Shown here: piece after piece, positions 8,646-18,500 of the stretch
How the letters are laid out: every line of letters starts with the position of its first letter
Numbering within the stretch: position 1 is the stretch's first letter
Assembly: GCA_963756605.1 (NCBI GenBank)
Contig: CAVWOT010000023.1
Span: 1 to 64,000, forward strand
Direction of reading: 5' to 3'
Source: Bog-159 sp963756605
Lineage (GTDB): Bacteria > Acidobacteriota > Terriglobia > Bryobacterales > Bryobacteraceae
Length of the DNA stretch: 64,000 nucleotides
Made by a program: the position numbers and the translations under genes
Notes under the pieces: model-generated
The model's input: only the letters and a program-made list of their open reading frames with translations
Database searches by the model: none
What the model was told of the DNA's origin: nothing

Positions 8646-9161
8646 ATGCCCTCACTCAGAGAGACGATACCGGGTCGCGCCGGTTTGGTTACCTCACCCG
8701 TCGGGTCTTGTCGGATCATTAAGAAACGGCCCCTCCGTCAAATCGCTCCTGATTCGATCTAAGGCAGAATTGCCCATCAAATCGAAGTCCGCACTCCCGG
8801 AGCTGTCATCGGCTTGCCGGGTTGCGACCCTGCGCGTTGCTTCGCGAACGGACACTCTTCAAAAATCGTCGCTTTTTGGTAGGTCCAGATAACGCCACTA
8901 TTCACTGGCAAGAACAGCCTTTCGTATAACCGTGGCGGGCTGCCCTGGACCAACACGGTGTTCTTAGAAATGAAGCGCCGCCGTGAAATTTGGCGCACAC
9001 ACCCCCGCTGCCAATAACAGCGATCGCAATCGAGGCGATCAGTGTTACAATCATGCGCGTTTTTGAGGCCAAACCCGATCGAGCGATAGCCATGGGAGGA
9101 CTTATGAAGCGTCGCAAATTCACTATACGAAATCAGCAGGGCAAATCTGCATCCTATTGCT
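8646..9161. other. Intergenic, only weak short frames
   Basis: Nothing is firmly recognised. A good GGGAGGACTT site precedes an ATG at 9104 whose frame closes after 19 codons; it may be the decayed start of the adjacent secreted-protein remnant. On the minus strand, a frame from 9093 has a signal-peptide-like stretch (MIVTLIASIAIAVIGSGG) but is not otherwise supported. Confidence 0.4.
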
Positions 9162-9461
9162 GATTTTTTCCGCACCACTCGTCAGCTCACAGTGATTGGC
9201 CAGTTTGCACAAGCCATCGTCGCCTCGGAAATGGCCAACGGCAGCTTCACCATCAAGACCAGCAAACCGGCAGTGAAGGTTTCCTGGCAAGTGACCGGCA
9301 TCCGTCAGGACGCCGGGGCCAACGCCCATCGCATCCGGGTGGAAGTAGACAAGGCGCAGCCCGACCAGGGTCACTACATCCGTCCAGAGCTATTCGGGTA
9401 CGAGGGTGAACCGAACATCGCGCAAATGCATCATCCCCGGCCACCTGCACCAACGAAATAG
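9162..9461 (+). pseudogene. C-terminal remnant of a tail-fibre/adhesin-like secreted protein
   Basis: The frame reads VIGQFAQAIVASEMANGSF, then KVSWQVTGIRQDAGANAHR and QGHYIRPELFGY. This closely resembles the conserved C-terminal block of large acidobacterial surface proteins, which end with an expected 'SWQVTG(I/V)R.DA' motif before a Pro-rich tail. The upstream repeat or stalk region is missing, and the short frame starting at 9104 is closed. It is a decayed 3' fragment with no usable start. Confidence 0.55.
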
Positions 9462-9470
9462 TGGCCACTG

Positions 9471-9689
9471 CTAGGCTTCCGACCACCCCTGACGAATGAG
9501 GACTTCGTAGTGCTCTTCGCAGACCCATATGGGCTCAAGATCACCGAAGGCCAAATTCTGCTCTGCGGGCCTGCCGCAAACTGCATCTTCAATCCTCGGT
9601 GGCCTCGTCGCGATCCTCGATGCCTTGTAGCTGGTCGGCATAGACACGCGAATCATCTGCACCGATTGGAGGAACTGACAACGCGGCAT
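9471..9689 (-). CDS. Small Cys/His protein, hypothetical
   Basis: A 72-codon frame ends with DAVCGRPAEQNLAFGDLEP then IWVCEEHYEVLIRQGWSEA. The spaced Cys and CEEH residues suggest a small metal-binding fold. The N-terminal third is low in conserved-looking residues, so the true start may lie further in. No partner gene is evident, as it sits between a pseudogene and the tetR gene. Confidence 0.35.
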   Translation of the reverse strand: MPRCQFLQSVQMIRVSMPTSYKASRIATRPPRIEDAVCGRPAEQNLAFGDLEPIWVCEEHYEVLIRQGWSEA

Positions 9690-9936
9690 GGCATGACCTC
9701 ACCTCTCATTTTGCTCCCATTTGCATACGATTTCCTGGGTCGCGAGTGCTGCGCGCTCGTGGGTGAGCTTTCGCGGAACGGTGTTTCTTCCCCGCTTAAT
9801 CGCGCCCGCAGGCTTGCCGAAACCTCACAGTTTTTTCCGCCGGCGCCGAAGCCCAACGGCAGGTTCGCCGACTGCCGACCAGACCAAGGTCCGAGATGGC
9901 GACTTACCGTCAATCTGGTTTGTTGAGACCCCAGAA

Positions 9937-10542
9937 CTAGTCGTCTACGCTGTCTCGCGCTGTTGCCGGCCATGCCTTCATCGCGGTGCGAATTACCTGC
10001 TCCAGTTCCTTCCGACTCGCGCCGCCGGACGCGAGGACCGCCATTCCGTAAACGACCGTGGCTACAAAACGGGCCAATGCCGCTGGATCGCTATCCTTCG
10101 GCAGATCGTGCTGTGCTTTTGCCCGCTCGAAGCGGCGCCGCAGGAGTGCCATCCCGGCTGTCCGATGTGCATTCAGCGCCTGCCGAACCGGCTCCGCTTC
10201 GTCGCCGCAGGCAATCGCGCCATTGACTGTCAGGCAGCCGCCTGGGTTCCGGGAACTGGCCTGCAGATCGGCGGCTCCCCTCAAGAGTTGCTCTGCCACC
10301 TCGCGGGCCGTGGGCTGCCCGAGCGCCGCGGCGACATAGCCTGCAGGTCCGGCTGCATAGCGCTCCAAAGCGGCCCGAAACAAGGACTGCTTGTCCCCGA
10401 ATGCGGCATACAAACTGGGCCGGCTGATACCCAACGTTCCCGTCAGGTCGGTAACCGAAGCGCCTTCATAGCCTTTCGCCCAGAACAAGCGCATGGCCTT
10501 CTCCAGCGCGGCATCGGTATCAAATTCTCGGGGCCGACCCAT
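9937..10542 (-). CDS. TetR/AcrR family transcriptional regulator
   Basis: The ATG at 10542 (MGRPREFD) is preferred over upstream ATGs because it gives the typical family start and has AAGG seven bases upstream. The N-terminal HTH reads ALEKAMRLFWAKGYEGAS then LTGTLGISRPSLYAAFGDK, followed by an all-helical ligand domain of about 150 residues, as in the COG1309 group that regulates dehydrogenases. It is divergent from an SDR oxidoreductase with a perfect TACC-n4-GGTA palindrome between them, so it probably represses both. The SDR target is frameshifted, which may leave it with little to control. Confidence 0.88.
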   Translation of the reverse strand: MGRPREFDTDAALEKAMRLFWAKGYEGASVTDLTGTLGISRPSLYAAFGDKQSLFRAALERYAAGPAGYVAAALGQPTAREVAEQLLRGAADLQASSRNPGGCLTVNGAIACGDEAEPVRQALNAHRTAGMALLRRRFERAKAQHDLPKDSDPAALARFVATVVYGMAVLASGGASRKELEQVIRTAMKAWPATARDSVDD

Positions 10543-10617
10543 GACGCCTTGCTCTTTCCTCACCCCAGCAATTTTCTTTTCCATTTCCGCATCTCCAGCC
10601 CACCGGCTCAACATCTA

Positions 10618-10629
10618 TACCAATAGGTA
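10618..10629. promoter_or_regulatory. Putative TetR operator (TACCAATAGGTA)
   Basis: The inverted repeat TACC-AATA-GGTA lies in the 145-bp gap between divergent tetR and SDR genes, with AT-rich sequence just beyond it (ACATTATATG). This half-site spacing is common for regulators of this subgroup. The site overlaps a plausible promoter region for both genes. Binding is inferred, not shown. Confidence 0.55.
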
Positions 10630-10687
10630 CATTATATGAGATGCGCAAGCCGGACACGGCGTCGCTTCTCAACAGAAAGGCACCAAT

Positions 10688-11444
10688 ATGAACTCGCAAT
10701 TTGAAGGAAAAGTCGCCCTGGTGACAGGAGGTAGCAGCGGAATCGGACTGGCGACAGCCAAACTCTTCGCACAACGCGGCGCCGCGGTGTATATCACGGG
10801 ACGCCGCCAGAAAGAACTCGACGAGGCGGTTCGCGAGATCGGCCACTCGGCAACGGGTATCCAGGGAGATGTCTCGCGCCTGGGGGATATCGACAAGGTT
10901 TATCAGACTATCGGCGAGCAGAAGGGCAAACTCGACATCCTTTTCGCCAACGCCGGCATCGGCGAGTTCGCTCCGCTGGGACAGATTAAGGAGGAACACT
11001 TCGACAGAGCAGTTCGACGTCAACGTTAAGGGCACGCTCTTCACGGTTCAGGGCGCATTGCCTCTGATGTCCGCGGGCAGCGCGATTGTCTTGAACGCCT
11101 CGCTGGTTTCCATCAAGGGAAGCCCGGCCTTCAGCGTCTATAGTGCCACCAAAGCGGCGCTCCGCTCGTTTGCGCGCAATTGGGCCGTGGACTTGAAGGG
11201 CAAGGGCATCCGCGTCAACGCGGTCAGTCCGGGCGTCATTCCGACGCCGGGCTATCACACAAGCCTTGGGATGACGGAACAGCAACTGGACGACTACATC
11301 CAGTCCGTCACTCCGGCCATTCCGCTGGGCAGAACAGGAACCACGGATGAGATCGCCAAAGCAGTCGCGTTCCTCGCCTCCGACGAAAGCAGTTACATCA
11401 CCGGGAGTGAACTCTTCGTCGATGGCGGTCAGGGCCAGATCTAA
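10688..11444 (+). pseudogene. SDR family oxidoreductase, single frameshift
   Basis: The N-terminal half carries the nucleotide-binding motif ALVTGGSSGIGLATAKLF and NAGIGEF. The frame changes near 11008, where one extra base would separate EEHFDRA from FDVNVKGTLF. The second half has the catalytic YSATKAAL (Tyr and Lys), the PG motif SPGVIPTPG and the C-terminal GSELFVDGGQ. A single-base correction restores a normal SDR of about 250 residues. It could be a real lesion or a sequencing indel. It is divergent from tetR and followed by a second, more broken SDR. Confidence 0.85.
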
Positions 11445-11457
11445 AGAACGGCCCACG

Positions 11458-11570
11458 ATGGGCAGACTGGAAGGCAAGACAGTCGTCATCACGGGCTACC
11501 AGCAGTATCGGCTTGGCTGTCGCAAAGCGATTAGAGCGGGAAGGACGCCGTGTGTACATCACCGGCCGCA
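11458..11570 (+). pseudogene. Second SDR gene, N-terminal fragment
   Basis: It starts 13 bases after the first SDR with MGRLEGKTVVITG. After a one-base frame change it continues as SIGLAVAKRLEREGRRV and YITGR, the first 40 residues of an SDR. The rest of the enzyme is missing. Similarity to the preceding SDR (both read YITGR after the first helix) suggests a former tandem pair. Confidence 0.7.
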
Positions 11571-11728
11571 GTTTCCGGGATCGCCCAGATTTACGGGCCA
11601 GCACCGCCGCCGACGGATTCGGGCAGGAGCCCTTTTCGCCAATGGCGTTCATTCGCGCCCAAGAAGATCAAAAAGCACAATTTGCGGTAACGGGCTAACG
11701 GCGTGGCGGCCCATCCGTCCTTAGCAGG
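11571..11728. other. Spacer before the PQQ-repeat gene
   Basis: No gene is recognised. The sequence joins the SDR fragment to the PQQ-type gene and may carry the promoter of the latter. Confidence 0.4.
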
Positions 11729-12991
11729 ATGATGAAGTACTCCTGCCTGGCTGCGATTTTCACGCTGGCCGTATGGGGAGCAGAATGGCCGGGCTGGCGC
11801 GGGCCGCATCGCGACGGACTCTCCACGGAAAGCGGGTTGCTGAAGGCTTGGCCGGCGGGCGGACCGCCTCTTGCCTGGGAGGCGCACGGGTTGGGTGCGG
11901 GATTCTCGAGCGTGGCGATCACGGGCGACCGCATCTATACCATGGGCGACCGCCGTGACGGACAGTACGTTCTGGCGCTCAATCGGGCGGACGGCAAGAC
12001 TGTATGGGCGACACGCATTGGCGAGCCGTGGGAAGACAATGACGCACCGGGTCCACGGGGAACGCCCACGCTGGACGGCGACTCGGTGTACGCGATCGGC
12101 ACGGAGGGCGAGGTCGTGTGTCTCGACGCGGCGACCGGCGAGGCGCGTTGGCGCAGGTCGATGGTGCGCGACTACAACGGCCGCATGATGTCGGACTGGA
12201 AATTCTCGGAATCGCCACTGGTCGATGGCGACCGAGTGGTTTTTACGCCGGGCAGTTTCGACGCTCTGATGGCGGCCGTGGACAAACGGACGGGAAAGGA
12301 AATCTGGCGGGCGGGAGGCGGCGCACGGGTGGGCTCTGCGGGCAGTAATGGCGCGGGCTACGCCTCGATGGTGATCTCGGAAGGCGCGGGCGTTAAGCAA
12401 TACGTACAACTGGCGGGGCGCGGGCTGTTCGGCGTGCGGGCCGCGGACGGCAAGCTGCTGTGGAACTACAACCGGATCGCCAACGATATCGCCAACATTC
12501 CGACGCCGGTGGTGCGCGGCGATTACGTATTCGCCGCCACGGGCTACCAGACCGGAAGCGTACTGCTGAAGCTCGCGCGGACGGCGGATGGGGTGGCGGC
12601 GCAGGAGGTTTATTTTCTGGACGCGCACACGTTTCAGAATCATCATGGCGGCTTCGTGCTGGTGCGCGATTTTATTTATGGCGGGCATGGCCACAACAAC
12701 GGCTTCCCGATTTGTTTGGACTTTCTGACGGGCAAGGTGAGATGGGGCGGCGACTTCCGGCCGGAGGGATCGCAAGGCTCTGCGGCGGTGGCGTATGCCG
12801 ACGAGCACTTGTATTTCCGGTATCAGAACGGAGTCATGAAGCTCATCGAGGCATCACCCGCCGGGTATAAGGAGACGGGCTCGTTCCGCATTCCGGGAGT
12901 GAAGCTGCCGAGCTGGTCGCACCCTGTGATCTTGGACGGGAAGATGTACCAGCGGGAACAGGACGCGCTCTACTGTTACAACATCAAGTGA
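11729..12991 (+). CDS. Secreted PQQ-like beta-propeller protein
   Basis: The product has 420 residues with a short signal peptide (MMKYSCLAAIFTLAVWGAEW) and then a WPGWRGPHRDG motif typical of planctomycete and acidobacterial PQQ-repeat proteins. Repeated blades are visible as VLALNRADGKTVW, VVCLDAATGEARWR, AAVDKRTGKEIWR, VRAADGKLLWNYN and CLDFLTGKVRWGG. It resembles the BamB/quinoprotein propeller fold but lacks the catalytic features of alcohol dehydrogenases. Probably periplasmic, its role is unknown and may be structural or ligand-binding. It stands alone, with a dispersed repeat just after its stop. Confidence 0.85.
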   Translation: MMKYSCLAAIFTLAVWGAEWPGWRGPHRDGLSTESGLLKAWPAGGPPLAWEAHGLGAGFSSVAITGDRIYTMGDRRDGQYVLALNRADGKTVWATRIGEPWEDNDAPGPRGTPTLDGDSVYAIGTEGEVVCLDAATGEARWRRSMVRDYNGRMMSDWKFSESPLVDGDRVVFTPGSFDALMAAVDKRTGKEIWRAGGGARVGSAGSNGAGYASMVISEGAGVKQYVQLAGRGLFGVRAADGKLLWNYNRIANDIANIPTPVVRGDYVFAATGYQTGSVLLKLARTADGVAAQEVYFLDAHTFQNHHGGFVLVRDFIYGGHGHNNGFPICLDFLTGKVRWGGDFRPEGSQGSAAVAYADEHLYFRYQNGVMKLIEASPAGYKETGSFRIPGVKLPSWSHPVILDGKMYQREQDALYCYNIK

Positions 12992-13002
12992 ACTTTACGG
13001 CC

Positions 13003-13070
13003 ATATCTGTAGCGGTTTCTGGCCGGCGATGGTGCGGATTCAGGCCGGAGTTCGCCCCACGTAGCAGAGT
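13003..13070. repeat. Dispersed ~65-bp repeat, copy B
   Basis: This copy starts 12 bases after the PQQ gene stop and matches 5903-5970: ATATCTGTAGCGG, GGATTCAGGCCGGAGTTCGC, CCACGTAGC. The conserved block is longer than a short palindrome and is not a simple hairpin. Confidence 0.6.
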
Positions 13071-13377
13071 TGGAAGCGGATCTCGTCGCTTGGCCGGGTA
13101 ACGTCGCCCAGAACCAGTGGAAGGCACAATGGAGCAGGGCTGAAGCCGGACCCGCGGGCTGCCGGTGTTCGATTTGGGACAGTGTTTTTCGACTGTGGCC
13201 AAGGGGAGGCGCGGGGTTGAGGTTTGCGCACAGCGAGTAGTGTTCTGGGGCGAGGCGCGGCGTGACGCGAGAAACAGGGACGGAACGACGGAATGCTCCG
13301 ATGCCGGACCGGGCCGGCGCGGCGCGGCGCGTAAGACGGCTATGGGCGTGCTTCCGAGGAGAGCCAAGGAGACCTGT
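13071..13377. other. Intergenic leader of secreted protein gene
   Basis: No gene is recognised. The 3' end carries an AAGGAG site at 13366-13371 which sets the GTG start at 13378 for the next gene. Confidence 0.4.
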
Positions 13378-14262
13378 GTGTTCAAGACAATTCTCGAAAT
13401 CCTGCCGGCGGTTTGCCTGGCGATGGGCATGGCATGGGCGGCGGAAAGCCCCTTCATCGGCGAGTGGAAGCTCGACCCATCGAAGAGCAGCATGCCCGAC
13501 GAGATGAAGGTTCACAGCAAAGGCGGCAACAAGTACGCGTTCGATTTTGGCGGGGGCGCCGAGACGATCGTGGTGGATGGGAGTGACCAACCGGGCTACG
13601 CCGGGACCCTGCTGTCGGTGAAGGCTGAAGCACCCGACACCTGGATCGTCGAGCGCACGAAAGACGGCCGGTTGCTGCTAAAGGCGACGTGGAAGCTCTC
13701 GAACGACGGCAGTACGCTCACGGACTATTACCGCGAGTACGAGTCCGACGGCTCGACGCTCAGCATGGATTACGTCTACCAGCGCACTGGTGGAGGATCG
13801 GGCTTCGCGGCAGACTGGCAGAGCATCAAGGAGACGATGAACTCGCCCTTTTTGATGCAGGTCAAGGAGTTTCAAGGCGACGGCCTCTCCTTCATCACAC
13901 CCTCGGAGCAAGAGACGAAAAACGTAAAGTTCGACGGCAAGGAATATCCCAACGAGGGGCCGAACGCGGGCCGAGGCGCTTCTTCCTCGATTCGGCGGGT
14001 GGACGAGCGCACTCTGGTGATCACCGACAAGGCCGACGGTAAGGTGACGGAGACCGAGGAGATTGAACTCTCAGCCGATCTGAAGACCTTGACGATCACG
14101 GTGCACATTGCCGGCCGCGACAAGCCGAATGTGATGGTGTTCGAGCGGCTCCGCCGCGCCGGCTACGGTCGCCGCCAATTCTGTTTCACCGCGCAGAGAA
14201 GCCAGTGCCGCAAACCCGCCCAGCAAGTTGCTCTCCGAAGAGGATTTCTCCAGAGCCTATGA
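13378..14262 (+). CDS. Secreted hypothetical protein, lipocalin-like, altered C-terminus
   Basis: The GTG at 13378 is chosen because AAGGAG lies six bases upstream and a good signal peptide follows (ILEILPAVCLAMGMAWA, then AES). The mature part begins FIGEWKLDPSKSSMPDE and is rich in beta strands (LLSVKAEAPDTWIVERT, LLLKATWKLSNDGSTLTD). This FxGxWKLDxxKS opening is common in acidobacterial secreted proteins of unknown function. The natural end is probably near VMVFERL. The last 35 residues come from an unrelated frame overlapping a duplicated regulator tail, which suggests a fusion at the breakpoint of a duplication. Confidence 0.7.
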   Translation: MFKTILEILPAVCLAMGMAWAAESPFIGEWKLDPSKSSMPDEMKVHSKGGNKYAFDFGGGAETIVVDGSDQPGYAGTLLSVKAEAPDTWIVERTKDGRLLLKATWKLSNDGSTLTDYYREYESDGSTLSMDYVYQRTGGGSGFAADWQSIKETMNSPFLMQVKEFQGDGLSFITPSEQETKNVKFDGKEYPNEGPNAGRGASSSIRRVDERTLVITDKADGKVTETEEIELSADLKTLTITVHIAGRDKPNVMVFERLRRAGYGRRQFCFTAQRSQCRKPAQQVALRRGFLQSL

Positions 14263-14326
14263 ACAGGGACGCAAACTGAAACTCGACAATTGTGTCGCGC
14301 TGGCCCTCGGAGAGCATCCCAGCTAG
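14222..14326 (+). pseudogene. 3' remnant of wHTH-kinase-STAND regulator (duplicate)
   Basis: The frame SKLLSEEDFSRAYEQG, RKLKLDNCVALALGEHPS and stop matches the last residues of the intact regulator ending at 18923 (DGDFSRAYGQGGKLKLDD, VALALGEKTS). The match continues through the terminator and into the start of the tectonin gene region. Only the extreme 3' end of this copy survives. Confidence 0.85.
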
Positions 14327-14341
14327 TCCGCGCGCGCAGCG

Positions 14342-14376
14342 AAGGCCACACCCGGAAGAATGAGTGTGGCCTTTCC
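14342..14376. terminator. Hairpin terminator after regulator remnant
   Basis: AAGGCCACAC at 14342-14351 pairs perfectly with GTGTGGCCTT at 14364-14373. The same structure lies after the intact regulator at 18.94 kb. Being close to the 3' end of the convergent tectonin gene, it may serve both strands. Confidence 0.6.
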
Positions 14377-14428
14377 ACTCCGGCCCGATTACCCAGCCAG
14401 CCTGGACGGGGACACCACGCCGCGATTG

Positions 14429-15313
14429 TTAATGGACAAATGAAAAGACCGCATCGGCGGAATTCACCCCCCAGACGCCGGCTCCGTACCCGCTCGCAAT
14501 CTGTGTAAGGACACCCGGCACGGCGACGGCGGTTTCGACGTTAGGGTCGAGGCGGAGGATGCCTGTGTAGGGAGGCACGGCCGTGGTAACGATTCCCCAG
14601 ACCCCATTTCCCCCAGCCACGAGTTGAATGAACCGGGCCCCGACAGTCTGGACAAAACCGGCGGGGCCTTGGTACCGGTAGGCATTACCAGCAGCATCAA
14701 GTCCCCACACGTCGTTCACGCCCACCGTGATCTGTTGCAGAGTGCCTGGAATTTGCACCCATGTTGCCGTGATGAAGTGGTACTGGAAGATTAGGCCAGC
14801 GGCATTGAGGCCCCAAACATCGCCTGCGCCGGTGCTAATATGCGTGAGAAAACCCGGGGAATTGTCCCACACCAAGGTGCAATAGTTATATCTGAAGATC
14901 TGCTGATCGACGTTGATTCCCCAAACTTCATAGGGATGGCAGTTGTCCGTGTCGCCTTCGCCGACCGTGATTTGAGTAAGCTCCCCCTGCACTTGAACGA
15001 GCTTCTTGGTGGCGAAGTCGAACTGAAAAATCTCGCTCCTTGCGTTTAGTCCCCAGACCGCGTCCGCCTGCATCAGGCTGCCGCCGCCCACGGCGATCTG
15101 CGTGAGCTTTCCAGCTACCTGGGCGAATTTCGTGTTGGGGGCATTGTAACGAAAGACCTGTTGAGAACTGTTAATACCCCAGACTTCCGCGCGGCCGGCA
15201 GCGACCTGTGTGAGAGAGCCGGGGACTTGGTCGAACTCCTGTGCTGATGCAGGGACCAGGGCGGCGGCCCAGCAAGAGATGCAACCAGCCAATAACCATA
15301 TCCGACGATTCAT
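14429..15313 (-). CDS. Secreted tectonin-type beta-propeller (lectin-like)
   Basis: The product has 294 residues with a signal peptide (IWLLAGCISCWAAALVPASA, then QEF). The mature chain is six repeats of about 40 residues with the tectonin signature VWGINSSQQVFRYN, VWGLNARSEIFQFD, VWGINVDQQIFRYN, VWGLNAAGLIFQYH, VWGLDAAGNAYRYQ and a last VWGVNSADAVFSFVH. Each is preceded by PGxLTQIxVG. Tectonins are propeller lectins that bind methylated sugars or lipopolysaccharide. A GGAGAAAAGGAAAT leader gives a good ribosome site. It converges on a regulator remnant; a truncated second copy lies at 19.1 kb. Confidence 0.85.
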   Translation of the reverse strand: MNRRIWLLAGCISCWAAALVPASAQEFDQVPGSLTQVAAGRAEVWGINSSQQVFRYNAPNTKFAQVAGKLTQIAVGGGSLMQADAVWGLNARSEIFQFDFATKKLVQVQGELTQITVGEGDTDNCHPYEVWGINVDQQIFRYNYCTLVWDNSPGFLTHISTGAGDVWGLNAAGLIFQYHFITATWVQIPGTLQQITVGVNDVWGLDAAGNAYRYQGPAGFVQTVGARFIQLVAGGNGVWGIVTTAVPPYTGILRLDPNVETAVAVPGVLTQIASGYGAGVWGVNSADAVFSFVH

Positions 15314-15527
15314 ATTTCCTTTTCTCCTTATAGGAAGACGGACCCAAAAGCGACCTAGAGTGCCGCCGGGACCCGCGTTCGTTTTCGATTATCAGGTTTG
15401 TCCGCCGCACTGTAAATGTGCGGCGGCTAATCTTTGGATATTCTGCTAGTAGACGCGCACGAGTTTGAAAATACACGGCTTGCAGTTGTCCAACAGGACC
15501 GTGATATACTCACTGCGACTATGCGCC
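15314..15527. other. Divergent intergenic region, tectonin / regulator
   Basis: This 214-bp gap separates two genes read away from each other, so it should hold both promoters. Moderately AT-rich stretches occur (CGATTATCAGGTTTG and GATATTCTGCTAG). No operator is clear. Confidence 0.4.
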
Positions 15528-18500
15528 ATGCCTGATTTGACCCGTGCGAGGGTACGTCTGTTCCGCTTCGGACCGTTCGAGCTCGACGTGCGCTCGGGAG
15601 AATTGCGCAAGCACGGGATCCGGCTCCAGTTGCGCGAACAGCCCGTCCGGGTTCTGCTCCTGTTGCTGGAGCATCCCGGCGAACTCGTGGTGCGAACCGA
15701 GATTCGCGATAAGCTTTGGCCGAACGATACCATGGTCGAATTCGACCCGGCGATCAACAACGCCATTCGGCGGCTGCGCGACGCGTTGGGAGAATCGGCT
15801 GAAAAGCCGCGTTACATCGAGACGGTGGCGCGCCGCGGCTACCGCTTTCTGGGGGAAGTGGAAGTGGTTGAGAGGCCTGCTGCCGGCGGCTCCGGAATGG
15901 ACGCCGAGGATCTCGAGGGCAAGACCGTCTCCCACTATCTGGTGCTCGACAAACTGGGCCGGGGCGGAATGGGTGTCGTTTTCCGGGCCAAAGACCTGAG
16001 CCTGAAGCGACACGTAGCGCTGAAATTCCTGCCCGAGGAGTACAGCAAGCATGCACAGCCTTTGGAGCGCTTCCAGCAGGAAGCCCGCGCCGCCGCGGCG
16101 CTGAACCATTCCAATATTTGCACCATCTATGAGATTGGCGAGCATCACAGCCGGCCCTTTATAGCGATGGAACTGCTTGAGGGACAGACGCTCAAAGACA
16201 TCCTAGCCGAAGGGCCGCTGGAGCCGCGGGAGCTACTGGAACTGGCCGTGCAGATTGCCGGAGGACTGGAGGCGGCACACCGGAAAGGCGTTGTGCACCG
16301 CGATATCAAGCCGGCCAATCTCTTCGTGACCCGGCATAAGCAGGTAAAGATCCTGGATTTCGGTCTGGCAAAGCTGGTTCCCGGACATTCGTTAAACACG
16401 CTCCACCAGGAGGCAGTGGACGAAGCGGCTGCCGTGGCAGACCCGCGGCGGAGAGTTCCAAGCTCGCCGGAGGGCACGGCGGCCTATATGTCGCCCGAGC
16501 AGGCGCGGGTCGAGGATGTGGACGCGCGTTCCGACATCTTCAGCCTGGGTGTGGTTCTTTATGAAATGGCTGCCGGCAGGCGGCCTTTCGGCGGTGGGTC
16601 GTTGGCTGAGACGCTGGACGCCATCTTAAAGGACGATCCGCCCGCATTGCCGCTTTCCGTGCCGGCGGCGCTCGACCGGGTCGTGCGCCGCTGCCTGGAG
16701 AAGGAGCCGGATCGCAGGTTCCAATCCGCCGCCGATTTCGCCAGCGCATTGGTATCGCTGGCTGGAGTTCCGGCTAATCCCGCGGGCATTTCGTCTCGGC
16801 TCACGCCGCCCAACAATCTTTCAGCGCAGCAGGTCAGCCTGGTGGGTCGTGAGCGCGAGATAGAGCAAGTATGCGACCTGTTGCGGCGCGACGGCACGCG
16901 GCTATTGACCTTAACGGGTGTCGGCGGTACGGGCAAGACGACGCTGGCGCAGGCGGCAGCACGGCAGTTGCGGGACGAGTTCTCCGACGGCGTTTTCTTC
17001 GTTGAACTTGCTGCCATCAAACAGGCCGACCTGGTCGCCTCAACCATCGCGCAACCGTTGGGCGTCAAAGCGGCTGACGGAAAGCCCAGCATCGAGGCGC
17101 TGAAGGACTACTCACGTGGGAGAAAAATGCTGCTCGTGCTCGACAACTTCGAGCATCTTACCAGCGCCGCTTCGCTCCTCATGGAGTTGCTGGCCGCCGC
17201 GCCGCGGCTTAAGATGATGGTAACGAGCCGCGCGCTACTGCACTTGAGCCTGGAGCGCGAGTATCTGGTCCCGCCGCTCGCCACTCCTGAAACATCCGCG
17301 CAATTCTCGCCCGAGGGCTTGATGCGTTATGAAGCCGTGAGGCTATTTGTCGAGCGGGCGCGGGGAGTGAAGGCAAACTTCGCTTTGACCGGTGAAAACG
17401 CGCGCAGTGTGGCGGAGATCTGCTTGCGGGTGGACGGTCTGCCTCTGGCCATCGAACTCGCGGCGGCGCGTGTGAGAGTCCTTTCGCCGCGGGCGATTCT
17501 CTCGAGGTTAGATAGCCGGTTGAAGCTGCTGACGGGCGGAGCACTTGACCTGCCTACCCGTCAACAAACCATCAGCGGCGCCATGGAGTGGAGCTATGAG
17601 TTGCTGTCGGCCGGCGAGAAGCAGTTGTTTCGCCGGCTGGCGGTGTTCGCAGGAGGTTTCACCCTCGAAGCAGCCGAAGGAGTCATCGTTGGAGAGCCGT
17701 CTCATCTGGCCAAACATGTGACTGCCGAACCAACCATCGAAGCGCTCGAAGGGATTACCTCTTTGGTTGATAAGAGCCTGCTTGTGGCAAAACCGCAAAC
17801 CCACGGCGAGCTGCGCTTTCGGATGCTGGAAGTCGTCCGCGAATACGCACTCGATCGTATGGAGGCAAGCGGTGAGGCCGAACAGATACGGCGTCATCAC
17901 GCCGCTTACTTTCTTGGAATCGCTGAAGAAGCCGAGCCGCATTTGCACGGTCCGCTACCGGCGAAGTGGCTGAGATGCCTGGAGGAGGAACACGGCAACA
18001 TACGAGCGGCCCTGCGGTGGTGGTTGGCTTACGACGCGGGGATGGCGGCACGCTTGGGCGCGGCGATCCGATACTTTTGGGTTTTTCAGGGACACTTGGC
18101 TGAGGGCTTAGCAGTGTCGCAGGAAATATTGAGGCTCTGCGATCGGGCTCCCACCACCGTGCGGTGGAAATTGTTATCCATGGCCGGCAACTTGGCGAGG
18201 TACCAAGGCGATTACGAGACCGCCCGAAGGCTGTATGAAGAAGGCTTGTCCGATGGGCGTTCCGTCCACGATTTGCGGCAAGTCTCATTGTCTTGCAGAG
18301 GATTGGGAGGATTAGCGTTTGAGCAGGGCGACTACCCCACTGCGCGCGGGTTCGCCGAGGAAGCTTTGTCCGTCGCCCGCCAATCGAACGATCGGTTTGG
18401 CATCGCCCGATCGCTCAGTATGATTGGAGATTTGGCTCGAGGGCAGGGCGAGGATGCGGCGGCGCGTCCCCTGTATGAGGAATCCATCGCAATCTGCAGG

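Noticed and set aside
8902..9123. Small secreted protein on the minus strand
   Set aside because: The signal-like segment is short, and the rest is low in protein-like composition and overlaps the leader of a remnant on the other strand.
11591..12808. 405-codon antisense frame over the PQQ-repeat gene
   Set aside because: It is an Arg/His-rich shadow of the plus-strand propeller gene, which has a signal peptide and clear repeats.
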